Part shown: in pieces, positions 35,132-45,491 of the stretch
Position numbering within the stretch: the first letter of the stretch is position 1
Layout: the number at the start of each line of letters is the position of its first letter
Assembly (NCBI GenBank): GCA_964035755.1
Contig: CAXIVR010000009.1
Location: 83,755,156-83,819,155, forward strand
Direction of reading: 5' to 3'
DNA length: 64,000 nt
From: Teleogryllus oceanicus
Taxonomy: Eukaryota > Arthropoda > Insecta > Orthoptera > Gryllidae
Program-made: the position numbers and the translations under genes
The notes under the pieces: generated by a model
Told to the model about the DNA's origin: nothing
Database searches by the model: none
The model's input: the letters and a program-made list of their open reading frames with translations, nothing else

Positions 35132-35348
35132 CTTCATCAGCAAGGGGGAATTGGGTCACAGGTTCCAAACAAATAGGATATGTGAAATTTTGTTCATATG
35201 ATTTGAACGACATAGTATTTCCCACATACAAAGTTCTACTTTCCGATTGCACCAAACGTTTTTCGTATCGTTCTTTCTCATCTCCTGGCAATGGACCCAC
35301 AAACAAATGTTCGATGATTAATGATGACAGTACTCGATCCTGCAGTCT
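35132..35348 (-). CDS. Possible internal exon, protein not recognised
   Basis: On the minus strand, an AG acceptor (CATCTTGTAG at 35349-35350) opens a 217-base frame that ends at AAG/GTAAAA. Its translation starts RLQDRVLSSLIIEHLFVGPL and continues with PGDEKERYEKRL, YVGNTMSF, then FTYPICLEPVTQFPLADEG. A second usable acceptor lies nine bases further in, in the same frame. Composition is protein-like, with charged and hydrophobic residues mixed, in contrast to the AT-driven frames nearby. It starts in phase 0 and ends in phase 1. It could belong to the same minus-strand gene as the exon at 26073, but the phases require other exons between them. I do not recognise the family. Confidence 0.42.
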
Positions 35349-35908
35349 CTACAAGATGCGAAAGGCAATGGAATATTTTCTTCCTAGTATTCTGATTAAC
35401 GAAAAATGATCATTTATTTCCTTTTCAATCTTCATTTACATTCTCAGTGCCAAATTATAGGTTGATCTTCTATCCTCAAATGGCTCACACTTCACTGATC
35501 GAGTAAATATTAAAGGCCACTTAACTTTCCTTTGCCTAATACGCCATAGAGACAAGATAAAACTTTTTTTTCCCTTTTTTTTCCTCCCTCATTTATCGCA
35601 GCCATTTTTTGTCGTTTGGCTTGTTTCGACACAGTGTGCGTGCGGCATGCGTTATTGACTCTTCTGCACTGGTGGGATCGCACACTTCCTCCGGGTGAAT
35701 AGGTAGCGATGGCAACCGGAGGGGAAAGGTATGGTGTAGGGTCAAGCTATGACGGAACAGCACAGAAAAGTTGGTATCAGCAGGGGCGCTGGGGTAGGGA
35801 TGGAGATTACAGTGGTGGCAGGGGTGAAATGGTAGCGGGGGTAAGACGGAGAGGCGAGGGTGGGAGAGAGTCTTTGAGGTGGGGATTCAGGAATGGCGTG
35901 GATTTTTT
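35349..35908. other. Unassigned stretch
   Basis: A purine-rich, GGGG-containing segment lies at 35700-35890. No gene is supported. Confidence 0.4.
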
Positions 35909-36205
35909 GATTGATTGATTTTTTCGTGTTTCCGGGCGCGACAACTGCTTTGGTCATTAGTCCCGTTAGTGTAGTGCATGTTTTTTTCTCGGGAGATGGC
36001 GGTGATCTTCTACCGCTGGATGGCGAGATCCGGCGCCGATCTACCGTCGGCTAGTGGGGATTCCCCCTAACCAGGACTCTCCCACCAGCGGGGCACCGCC
36101 CCAGCCGGGACAGGCTCTAAGCTCCCGACCAGTCTCCCGGAATATGTAGTAGTGTGGTGCATGTTAGTGTAAGGGGAGAGGATAGGACAAGGAAGAGGAA
36201 GGACA
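35909..36205 (-). mobile_element. SINE-A copy, 5'-truncated
   Basis: Reverse orientation, beginning at the left with the tail GATTGATTGATT and the conserved TTCCGGGCGCGACAACTGC. It continues through GGGGCACCGCCCC to GGACAAGGAAGAGGAAGGACA and then leaves the family. About half of the element, including the tRNA head, is missing. Confidence 0.9.
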
Positions 36206-37204
36206 AAGTGGGGGAAAGTGAGCGTGTGCATCGACAGAGGGAGGGGACAGCCGCAAAGCAAGCTCATTACAATGCACCGCCCTCGCTCGCTCCTCTCGTT
36301 CTCTCCGCTCCTCGGCCTGCACGCTCGGCCCCACGCAAGGCTGCCACACGCCCTCGCACATGCACTTGTTTCAGTGGAAACATTACTTAATGCACAATTA
36401 GTAATACTGAATATCTACAATGGTCTGCAAGTTCGATAAACAAGATATAATAATGCTACCTGTTAATTAATAATAATTAAAACGGCAACACCACAACAAC
36501 ACATACCTTACGTCTCACATTTTTCAAATAATTCGACTTAAGGGACCTATGATTGCGGTATTATTTTTATTATGGAATGTTACGAGATTTTCGCCGCAAA
36601 TTGTTATACTGCCCTGATAACAATACAAATTTGTCATACGACCAAATACACCTTTCAAAATGTGTTTTTAATCACCAACATTATTTCTTATTTCCGATTC
36701 ATCCTCCAACACAAACAGAACTACCCATGAGGGATGCGACATGTCTAAACTGAGAAACATCCTTCGACGGGTTTTGTTATGCTGGACTGAAAAGGTAAAC
36801 ATGAGAAGAGTTGCCAATAGGCACTCATTTTCTGCAAAAAAGAAATAGGAAAAATAACTGATATTTTTCTAGTCAAGATTTGTGTTGTTGAAAAATAATC
36901 TTGTTGAAAGATGTGATTTAATTTTCAGCATTCAATTTCAGTATGGGAAAAGCTTACTAACTTAAACTGCATGCATCTATGAAATAGCTTATAGCATAAG
37001 GAAATGTGTCTCAATATTGTAGATTCTGAAATACATTGTTCAGTACTCTATATAAGCTAATCCGGTCAATTCGTTATAGAACATATTGCATATTGCATAG
37101 CATACTTGTTGACTTCAAGTTCGCTGACTTGAAGTCTTTGACAGATCTCTAATTCGGATCCACCTGTTTAACCACAGTAGAAAAGATTAGTTTATGCCTT
37201 ATTT
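36206..37204. other. Unassigned stretch
   Basis: 36206-36370 is GC-rich. The rest is AT-rich with no supported gene. A perfect 10-bp hairpin (GACTTCAAGT, loop TCGCTG, ACTTGAAGTC) lies at 37111-37136. Confidence 0.4.
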
Positions 37205-37532
37205 TACGTGGCGAGACTCGGGCCATCAGGCCCGCTCTTCCGTCTAACCACGCAAATTTCGATACGCTCCTTTCACCACCTAGCGGAGAAAGGAGGTATT
37301 ATCTTGGGCGACGAAACAGGTGGAACTCAATTTTGCTCAGAGACTTCATTTAGGCTTGAGGATCTTTTACATGCAGTAAATCTACTACATGGAAAGCCGG
37401 CTTTACTTCCCCTCCAAAGGAAGGCGCACGAAGGATTTTTCGCCCTTACAAATCCACGGCTTCGATGGGGTTTGAACCCGCAAACTCGGGTACGACAGTC
37501 CAATACGCTAACCGTTACACCGCCGAATCCGC
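37205..37532 (-). mobile_element. SINE-C: a third tRNA-derived SINE
   Basis: On the minus strand the element starts GCGGATTCGGCGGTGTAACG. Its A box region reads GTGTAACGGTTAGCG and its B box is GGGTTCAAACCCC (about 37468-37480). The body contains the segments GATCTTTTACATGCAGTAAA and GGAGAAAGGAGGTA when read on the plus strand. The head does not fold into an intact anticodon arm, so it is a SINE head and not a tRNA gene. Its sequence is unlike SINE-A or SINE-B. Confidence 0.78.
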
Positions 37533-37567
37533 AAAAGATTGAGTATTGACTTCGGGCACGTACTTTA

Positions 37568-38170
37568 TTGGAGTCTTAACCCCACATATGTAGAGAGTGA
37601 TATATCCCGAGAGGTGGCGTACCCCCTCTCCCACTCGGTCGTCACATCCGGCGCCGACCTACCCGTTGGATTACAGGGTTTCCCCTAAAGATATCTCCAC
37701 CAGTGGGACAAGACGCCGGCGGCGCTAGCCGAATTCGTTTACTACGCTCCGTGAAGTCACGAAGGTTAAGCGAATTCGAGACTCGCGGGTTCTTGGTTGG
37801 GTGACCGGCCAGGAACCCCGGGATCTAACGTCGTCGACCCCCTGGTCGAAGGGATAAAAGGCACTGACTGACTGCGACGTGACGAGACTTGACTAATACA
37901 GTAATTACGGAGTATTAGTAATTAACGGAGGATTACTCCAAAGAATGCGCTCAACGCCCCTTAAGGGGCTTGGAGACGCGTTGCGTCAAGATGTAGATGC
38001 AACAAATTAAAAAAAATAAAAAAGACCTAAGTTCCCGACTCGTCTCTTGACATGTCTCGAATTCCTCTTTAAATAGAGATTGATTTCGAACTAGCTAGTG
38101 CCGAAAATCAGCGGACTCGAACCGTAAGACCTCGGATCAGCGATGCTGCAAATACAACGACGTTGCCTCT
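37568..38170 (-). mobile_element. Old SINE-A copy interrupted by a 5S-derived SINE
   Basis: The flanks of the insertion read as a diverged SINE-A in reverse orientation. The left part (37568-37714) matches the 3' half (GAGAGGTGGCG, TCCGGCGCCGACCTACC, CACCAGTGGGACA). The right part (38027-38170) matches CTAAGTTCCCGACTCGTCTC, then the body, and a decayed head (GACTCGAACCG, complement of the B box). Removing 37715-38026 restores continuous family sequence. Confidence 0.8.
37715..38021 (+). mobile_element. 5S rRNA-derived SINE
   Basis: The first ~120 bases align along the length of 5S rRNA: the 57-base spacing from GCC to the AAGGTTAAGC segment is kept, the box C region reads TTGGGTGACCGGCCAGGAA, and the end resembles the 5S 3' end (GTCGTCGAC). 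These are the internal pol III promoter parts of 5S genes (box A, intermediate element, box C). A body of about 170 bases and an A-rich tail (AAATTAAAAAAAATAAA) follow. AAGAC at 37710-37714 and 38022-38026 is a short target duplication. The 5S part is too diverged to be a functional rRNA gene. Confidence 0.85.
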
Positions 38171-38344
38171 GTACAGTCGCAGCTTATGGGATAGAAAGTA
38201 ACTACAATATTGTCGAGAAACACAGTTTCAGAATTATTTTGAAATACGCCCACGTTGCGTCTGTACAGTCACAGCTTATGGGATAGCAAGTAACTACAAT
38301 ATTGTCGAGAAACACAGTTTCAGAATTATTTTGAAATACGCCCA
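38161..38344. repeat. 92-bp tandem duplication
   Basis: Two adjacent copies (38161-38252 and 38253-38344) share the sequence from CGTTGC(C/G)TCTGTACAGTC to GAAATACGCCCAC and differ at about four bases. The first copy starts within the decayed head of the neighbouring SINE-A, so the duplication came after that insertion. Confidence 0.92.
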
Positions 38345-38657
38345 CATCACAATATGTATTGCATATCTCCCTGGCACTGATAAATATTATTATCAATGAA
38401 TGTTTATCTGTACGTAGAATAATAACTACTTTGTTCGTTTTACAATTCACTGTGACCTATTTCTCTACCAGCAGACATGGATTGGATGTGAGAATCTAAA
38501 AGGCGGTGACTTCATACAAACAGACACCATCTCTCCCAGCAATATTAACCATTGCAACATGAAAGCAGTTCACAAATTCTCGTACTGGGCCGCTTCCGAA
38601 CCCATCGTAAACCGAGGCTCCACTGTAACACAAAGCGCTTAACGTGTCGCTACTGCA
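38345..38657. other. Unassigned stretch
   Basis: No supported feature. Confidence 0.4.
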
Positions 38658-38893
38658 AAGGCGGCTCCACACATTCGGAATCCGCCGAGCAGCAAGCTCC
38701 TGCTCGCCCAGTCCCAACCAGCTGATGAGTTCGACGAATGTTTGCTCCCTTTGATGTGTACAAAAGACCGACACGCGGAGGGTAGGGCAAGCACCGAATA
38801 TTCGTCACTCGGCAAATAGCAAGCAACTCATCCACACTACTCAGGATTCGGCGAGCGGTTGCTCGCTGTTCGCCAAATGTGTGAAGCCGCCTT
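38658..38893. mobile_element. MITE with ~45-bp imperfect inverted ends
   Basis: The left end AAGGCGGCTCCACACATTCG is matched by the inverted right end CAAATGTGTGAAGCCGCCTT, and the similarity extends inward through GCCGAGCAGC and CGAGC-type segments to about 45 bases. The length is only 236 bases and there is no transposase. The target duplication is unclear, so the superfamily is left open. The interior holds diverged repeats of GTTTGCTCC / GTTGCTCGC. Confidence 0.75.
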
Positions 38894-39084
38894 AACAGGA
38901 TGTCCCGTAATTCCACTTTTCCTCTCAGTGAGGACGTTTCGTCCTCGCCGCTAAGTGCATTCACCTCGTCGGCGCTGCCTCCGCCCGTAAGTGAACCGCT
39001 GTGCCGATGCACTGGCCCCAACGGCGACACCTCAAACCGGCTGACGTGGCTCCTGGCAACAATTGATGTCACATCATTGCTTCT
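38894..39084. other. Unassigned GC-richer stretch
   Basis: Non-repeat-like sequence between the MITE and the next SINE. No gene is supported. Confidence 0.35.
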
Positions 39085-40135
39085 GATCGGGAGATCCTAG
39101 GGATGGAGACCGGACGGTGACAGGATTTTCGACACTAGCTGCATAGCTAGGCCGAATCCAGCCGCAGCCTGGAGGATAATTCTAGCGGCCGGCTGCTCTC
39201 TTTGGAATTTTCCGTGACACCCTAACAAACGCGCCACGGACCGCGTGCGACCTTTCCTTCCCTTATCTTGACCAATCTTAACCCTTTAATTACACACACT
39301 TACACTAACATGTACTGTAACGTCATAGCATTTCACTAGTCGTCGGACCGCACGTGGGCCATGGGAGGGGGTGGTCCAGGCGTCGGGCTGGCGGTGCAAC
39401 CGGAGCGGTCGTTTCAAGAGTGCAAGCCGGCGGGGGCGTGTCTGGGAACATCCGGCGGTCAGCTAGCGCAGAATGATGTGTGAGGACAGATCGTCTGCAG
39501 CTGGTCGGCGGGCCCCATTGAGCGCCCGGCCCAAAACTCTGTAATGAGGTGACGCGCTCCGCGGGCCTTCAGCGTGGGAGGTCTGTCACGTGACTCCTCG
39601 CTATAGACGCCGGTGGAGTGTTGGCGATTGGCATTCGAGTTTGGGTCGAATCGCGGTGCGGAGGCACTGGTTGATCCGTGAGGGGTGGTCGCAGGTTTGC
39701 GAGGGTGGCTACAGCAGATGCCGGGAGCGATGCTACAGGTTAGCAAGCTGGGGTACGCTGGGTCAGGCTGAGGCGGCTTGCCTCAGGAATGGTAGTGCTG
39801 TGGAGTGCAGCGGTAGTTTCCAGAGGAGGATGTAAATATTGTACTATGCAGAAATATTAAATAAACCTGTACAAAGAACTCCGTGTCTGTGTTGTTCTTC
39901 ACATCACGACGACGTCAGAGTACTATATTACCACACATTTCGGGATACCAGTGGGTAGCTAAGAGCTTATAGGAGATACCTTGTTAGGGAAACACCCGCA
40001 AGCCTGTGTTTAGGTTGGCGCGGGACCTCGCCATTCAACTGCGGACGTAACCTCCGCGATAAAACGTGCACTGCATCTTTGGACATATGATCTCTGCAGT
40101 TTGCGCGCCCGGAATCGAGAATCAAATAACAATGA
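39085..40135 (+). mobile_element. SINE-A copy split by a solo LTR
   Basis: The left part (39085-39315) runs from just before the B box (GGGAGATCCTAGG) through GGCCACGGACCGCGTGCGACC to CACTAACATGTAC. The right part (39920-40135) continues with TATATTACCACACATTTCGG and the GC-rich half to TTTGCGCGCCCGG. The two parts join in register when 39316-39919 and one GTAC copy are removed. The copy is diverged and 5'-truncated. Confidence 0.85.
39316..39919 (+). mobile_element. Solo LTR inserted in SINE-A
   Basis: A 604-base block begins TGTAACGTC and ends GACGTCAGA (canonical ACA with one change). It is flanked by GTAC on both sides (39312-39315, 39920-39923), a 4-base target duplication. It contains AATAAA near its 3' end (AATAAACCTGTACAAAG, about 39861) and the GTGTCTGTGTTGTTCTTCACA segment typical of LTR R/U5 ends. 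A related 650-base copy lies at 48705-49354 in the other orientation. A solo LTR arises by recombination between the two LTRs of a full element. Confidence 0.82.
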
Positions 40136-41331
40136 AAACAGGACCCCGTTAGCGCCCGACTCTACGCAAAGCCACGTGCAGCATCCACGACACCAGAACA
40201 GTAAAATGAGGGGGAAGGGACGATTCGAAACATAAGGTACTTGTTATCGATGATTCCCTTCCAATTAACCCAATGTTCAAATGAGTGGTGCTACAACAGA
40301 TCAGACATTCTCGGATTACTTGTAACGGCTACGCACTATTTTAATATTACTTGAACCTGCAAGTGTTGCCTGCAAAACGTTTCTGCCCATGGTGGGGTTC
40401 GAAATCAAATTCTTAGGAAGGCATTTACATTACCTTTTCCACCTCACCAATTTTTCAACGTTCAAATTTCTGGACCCTTAAAACGCAAAATTAAACATGT
40501 GCATTTGCAATTTTAAAGATTGTTTCGTTGACGTTATTTAAAGATCTTGTTTCAAAGACAGATGTCATTAAGTAATAAAAACTCTATCAGCAATATTGTA
40601 GTTTTGCGATGTGTTTGCAATTGACTTGCGTCCGATTTTGTAAGTTTACTTTATTAAAGAAAAAAGAAATTGAAGTTCCTTTTTGAAGAAATGTTGTTTT
40701 TAAATTTTATTGTATTACGTAGAATTACACAGAAATTATTCATATTTATCAAAAACTGTGCTTGATTTTATTCAATGACGTTTCTTTCATTAACAAAACA
40801 TTTCTTCACTAATGTAGATATAAGAAGACAAAATATTTAACTAAAGTTAATACCCTCCAATTTATCTCTATCTTATTTCTGTTTTGTTGCAGGTACGTTC
40901 ACAATTGTCGAGAGCTGTGTTTTGGTCGAGAGAGATGTGAGTATTAACATAAGTTCTTTCGAATGTGTTACTTGCGCATTAAAAATTAGTTAGTTAATAC
41001 TTGCGCATTAAAAATTAGTGAAAAGAAAAACTCAAGAAGCGAGGATTACCAAGGAGTCAGTGACGCAATACATCACATTCTCATACACATACTCGCAAGC
41101 CCTAAGAATTGGCACACACGAGGAACAGTGAACGAAATAACGACAACAGAAGCCACCCACTAAACAAAAACATCTCCGGAAGCGTGATCAAATAGACTGC
41201 ACTGACACACAGAGTAAGAAACGGCAAAGTGGTGCAAGTATGTGCAACACAGCCTGGCAACTTGATGACAAGCGACGAGTAGTGTCAATGTCAGTCAGCG
41301 GCTGTGAGGCGTCGCGCTGCGATGCATCATA
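40136..41331. other. Mostly AT-rich, no gene called
   Basis: Near 40970-41021 the 20-base phrase ACTTGCGCATTAAAAATTAG appears twice, 31 bases apart. Nothing else is supported. Confidence 0.4.
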
Positions 41332-41763
41332 CTACTCGCGCAACTTTTCTTGAACGATTACATTGCTTACACCTGCTCTGAGCAATAAGCAGTTGAAGGC
41401 AAACTCTTGCAGCGAGCATTGATGACTACATTCCAAGCATTAAAACTTCGTTGACGCGATACGGAAGCTAGTGAAAGCTAGTTGCTTTCATAGTCGAGAA
41501 CTTCTATTCAGCTTTATTACCATTCTCTAAAGAAATGACTAAGGCAGGTCCAGGTCCATCAAGGGAGGCACCTAAAACTCCAATCTAGTGTCCCTGCTGT
41601 TGTCTACCCAGAGAGATGACCTGGCCACACACGTAGCAAGTTTGACTTTGATTTTCCATGGTTGGCATTACTAAAAAATACTCGAGTGGCCGACTTTGTA
41701 ACTAATACCCCCACTCCGCCCACATTTCCTTAATTCATCGTTCAAGAAAAGTTGCGCGAGTAG
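41332..41763. mobile_element. Non-autonomous DNA element with 27-bp perfect inverted ends
   Basis: The left end 41332-41358 (CTACTCGCGCAACTTTTCTT and on) and right end 41737-41763 are perfect inverted repeats of 27 bases. The 378 bases between them contain no transposase. I see no convincing duplication in the flanks, so the superfamily is open. Perfect ends in otherwise diverged DNA suggest a rather recent insertion, or constraint on the ends. Confidence 0.72.
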
Positions 41764-42828
41764 CACTGTGACGAACGCACGCACGCACGCACGCACACGC
41801 ACGTACGCAAGAATGTGCTCGCACTTGACAGACTGTGCCCTGCCGAAGGGTCGGGAACCAAAAAAAAACTAAACAATGAAGAGACTTCGTTACATCGTAA
41901 CCGCTGCATTCATTATCTAAAACATTCTAAATATTTTGCAAACGTTTAAATAAACGGTCTAAATTGTGAATAAACCTGCTGTTATTACAACCCACTCTCG
42001 TCTGTGTACTGATTACACCCGTATGACGCCACAATTCCATTTAAAAAAATAAAGATTATGAAATTTCTCACAAACTAAAAATATTACTAACAATGTGTAT
42101 ACATGGTATTACTTGCCCCATGATTCTGTGTTGTTGAGCGAAATCTACATTCCGATATCGCAAACCGTTAGAAGTTACGGGGATGGCCCACAGTGGGTGG
42201 GACACACTGTATACAACTTCGCTCAGATTAAAATCGTAGTCCTACAAACGACGAATATTGAAATGTGGCATTTTCCTTGGCTCTGTGAAAATGAAGTTCG
42301 TATTCCTTATCACTTCATTATTAAACGGAATATTCCAGCAATTTTAAAAACTGTGTGATGTAATGTGGTATAAGTGGTGTAACTGAATGTGTAATTTTCA
42401 AAGTGTGTGAACGTGTAAATTTCAATTACACCATATACAAGTATTTAAATACGGTATTTATTTCTAAGTACTTGCATTTTGTCGGCAACATGTACAGAGT
42501 CATCGTCGTCGTCCACTTGACGACTACACTGAGAATGCGAGCGGCGAACACAGGTTTATTGTTAGTCGTGCCTGTTCCTGGCACGGAGTGCTCGTGCGAG
42601 GTCAGGGCGAGCAAAGAGACCGCCCGCGGTGAGATGGCGCTGCTGTGACTCGCTGTTCCGCTCGTCAGACCGTTTTGCCGAGCGATAACCGGTTGGTTTT
42701 ATTTAAATTATAAAAGACAATGACTAAATTGTAATTTTTGAACTTGGCTTTATTTTTATTGTTTATCGGTTCATAAAATGTTAATGGAATTCGTGAATTC
42801 TTGTTGCTGTTTATTGTTTTGTAATTAT
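41764..42828. other. Unassigned stretch with (ACGC)n
   Basis: A CGCACGCACGC-type microsatellite lies at 41775-41808. A segment near 41950-42030 (AATAAACCTGCTG...GTCTGTGTACTG) resembles the R/U5 end of the solo LTR at 39316 and may be a fragment of a related LTR. 42500-42700 is GC-richer without a recognised gene. Confidence 0.4.
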
Positions 42829-43056
42829 CAGGGACCGAAAAGGTATTGAATACCGGTAAAAATACCGGATAATACCGGTATTTTTCCCCTTTTTATAAAG
42901 GTTATACCGGTATTATACCGGTATTTTCAATGAAGAAATGTAGCTTACCATCCATACATGTTGACAGAATAGGTTGCTTTAGTTCATAATATCTCAAAAA
43001 ATGTTTATTAATCAAATATAATTTCATAATTGATATTTATTGTTCAAATTATTATT

Positions 43057-43058
<2 letters not shown>

Positions 43059-43102
<44 letters not shown>
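43059..43102. repeat. (AT)n microsatellite
   Basis: About 22 uninterrupted AT units inside the hAT-like element. Confidence 0.95.
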
Positions 43103-43106
<4 letters not shown>

Positions 43107-43630
43107 AACTGTATTAAATTCTATTCTTATTATTGTAAATGTTTTGTGTTCGGGCGTTCACGTTTTGCATACGTTGTATGTATTGAAAACCTTCCATAAT
43201 TTAAACTTCGGAAAAGTTAAAATATGAAAAAAGAATTGATTCCATTGAAGAGAACCTTATCTTAGTGTCCTTCATCGAGTTATCTCCCATCTGACCTGAG
43301 AGATGACCTAAGCCTGTCTTTGTATTTCGCACATGGAGAGGCTGTCAACGTATGCCGTGCCGTAGGCGTAGGACCGTTTCTTCCTCCCTGACCCTCCTTC
43401 GCAACTGAGGAAGTGTTGACACCTTGAGATAATCACGAACACTCGGATTTCAGGCCCAGTTTTGTTATTGTTCAAACATGATTTCCTTTTACTTAATTTC
43501 ACAATTAAATCTTAATTATACATTAATAAATAGGGCTAAAATAAAATGTTATTTTCCTAGCTTATATTTAGGGTTTAATATATTTTGACATTAACTGCAA
43601 ATATAGAGAAAATTTGTAATAAAAGTAAAT

Positions 43631-43647
43631 TATTATGTTATTATTAC

Positions 43648-43696
<49 letters not shown>
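43631..43696. repeat. (ATT)n microsatellite
   Basis: About 20 ATT units. A frame across it encodes a poly-Tyr run, which is an artefact of the repeat. Confidence 0.95.
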
Positions 43697-44374
43697 GGCT
43701 ATTAACATTGCATGTGGCAACGGTTCCTTCTACGGGTAGCTTACATTGTAAAATGCATCTGGAGGAGCCACTTGAGAACAGTGTTTCTTCCTTAATAATA
43801 AGAAATATATATTAACATTATTAATTAATATTATATAGTACTATTAATATTTTTCTTAATGAAATTTCTTAAATAATACATGGGTGTAAAATAAACATGT
43901 TTCAATCATTAGTTTTGAATTAAACATAACGCTTCTGTTTCCTCTGTAAGAATAGTTAATATGTCTATTAGCGTTCAATATCAATTTTTAATATTGTTTT
44001 AGTTATAATTACGGTGCAGAATAAGGAAACTGGGCCAACTGAAAAAATATTTTTGGAATGTTAGTGATACGATCAAATTTAAGCAAATAATCGTATTTAG
44101 TGATAAACACAGTCGTGCAAGACGGAAGTTTGGCACGCGTGGGAAGACTCAGTTTTGGATAAGAAGACACGTTTCTCCATTTTTTATCGCTACTTGACAG
44201 GACAAGATTTATACAGAGAAATTCGATAAATTTTCAACACTGTATCACGTGTCGCCAAGCTCTGCGCCCGGACGTGAGGTCCAAGGTCAGCGAACGAGCT
44301 TGTGTTGATGTCTGCGAAGACCGTTGGCTGGCCCCTCCGTCTGACGACAGAACTTGACTTCCCAGTCAACGGCA

Positions 44375-44490
44375 GAACTCGACCTAGCTAGAATATGTGT
44401 CGAAAATCCGCCACCCTCGGGACTCGAACCCTAGAACCTCCCGGTCAGAAACTCTGCCGTGTAAATAGTTGTTTCTCTGAGCCATCTCAG
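44375..44490 (-). mobile_element. SINE-A head fragment
   Basis: In reverse orientation: TCGACCTAGCTAG, GTGTCGAAAATCCGCCACC, then GGGACTCGAACCCTAGAACC (complement of the B box region), and a decayed A box end (CTGAGCCATCTCAGCGG). Only the first ~115 bases of the family are recognisable. Sequence upstream (44256-44375) may be further, highly diverged body. Confidence 0.7.
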
Positions 44491-44623
44491 CGGAAATTTT
44501 TAAAGGTATTTTGAATAAACCGGTATTTTTAAAGGTATTTTGAATAAAGGTATAATAGAGGTAAAGGTATTTCTATACCGGTATAAATACCTTTACCGCT
44601 ATTAATTCGGTATTCGGTCCCTG

Positions 44624-44997
44624 GTTTTAGCCAGCACGTTGGTCGCCGCCTTCGGCACATAATAAAAGGGGTTTCATTATATTGCATGTTGAATACTGAT
44701 ATGGCTCTAAATTGTATATATATAATTTATTCCGTGAAAATGTAATGTTCACGGAACATTACCGGATTTTTATTCCGTGAAAATGTAATGTTTATTGTCA
44801 TCGTTTGTTCTCTATTGCGTTTAAAAAGGCACATGCCAAACGAGCTAAACGTAAAGCTAAAAACACATATATAAAATACAAATGTCATAATTCCTGGTAT
44901 CTACGTATGATTGATCCTGTATGGTCCAATAATACTTGAAATGAGCTATCTCCCCGCAACATGAAAATAGGATCAACAGGAAGAAATTAAACTAATC
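44624..44997. other. Unassigned stretch
   Basis: TTATTCCGTGAAAATGTAAT occurs twice, near 44728 and 44770, separated by a short inverted segment. No gene is supported. Confidence 0.4.
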
Positions 44998-45064
<67 letters not shown>

Positions 45065-45066
45065 GT
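44998..45066. repeat. (ATT)n microsatellite
   Basis: About 22 units followed by GTTGTTGTT. It lies just beyond the 3' side of the minus-strand LINE fragment at 45161-45492 and could be its tail. Confidence 0.9.
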
Positions 45067-45160
45067 TGTTGTTTTTATTTGCTCCTCTTATTCGCACATT
45101 TGAATGAATTGCACAGATATACAGAATCAAAGCACAATACATCTATTTTTTAAAAGGAAT

Positions 45161-45491
45161 TTATAATACATTGTTTCCCATAAATTTCCGTACTATCCTT
45201 GTTGAAATAACAACTGCCTTCTGCATAGGTTTGTACAGGTCTTCATTCAAACCCAGTTGCTTAAGGCCCCACATCAGACTCCTAGGGATGACTCCGGGGT
45301 TTGAAACAATTATCCGGATAATGTTAACTCTTTTCATATTCCACTGTTTCTCAACGGGTTCAACAAGATTTGCATATTTACTGATTTTTTCAGTGTGTTT
45401 GCTTTGAATGTTGCCTGCTTTTGGAACAGAAACATCAATAAGCATGACATGTTTCTCACACTTGTTAATCACAACCAAATCCAGTCTGTTG

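Larger units (their letters stand above)
42829..44623. mobile_element. hAT-like element, non-autonomous, with nested simple repeats and a SINE fragment
   Basis: The left end CAGGGACCGAAAAGGTATTG and right end AATTCGGTATTCGGTCCCTG are inverted, and both are followed inward by repeated TACCGGTA motifs (several within 42855-42930 and again at 44515-44590). CAGGGACCGAA termini fit hAT. The flanking 8-mers (GTAATTAT, GTTTTAGC) agree only in part. The interior holds (AT)n, (ATT)n and a SINE-A head fragment, and I find no transposase domain. Confidence 0.68.

Noticed and set aside
37468..37532. tRNA gene on the minus strand
   Set aside because: The A and B boxes are present but the anticodon arm and acceptor stem do not pair well, and the sequence continues into a SINE body.
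37715..37836. Functional 5S rRNA gene
   Set aside because: The match is imperfect throughout, the stem pairs are not kept, and a non-5S body with an A-rich tail and target duplication follows. It is a SINE head.
43585..43815. Protein with a poly-Tyr tract
   Set aside because: Translation of an (ATT)n microsatellite within a non-coding hAT-like element.
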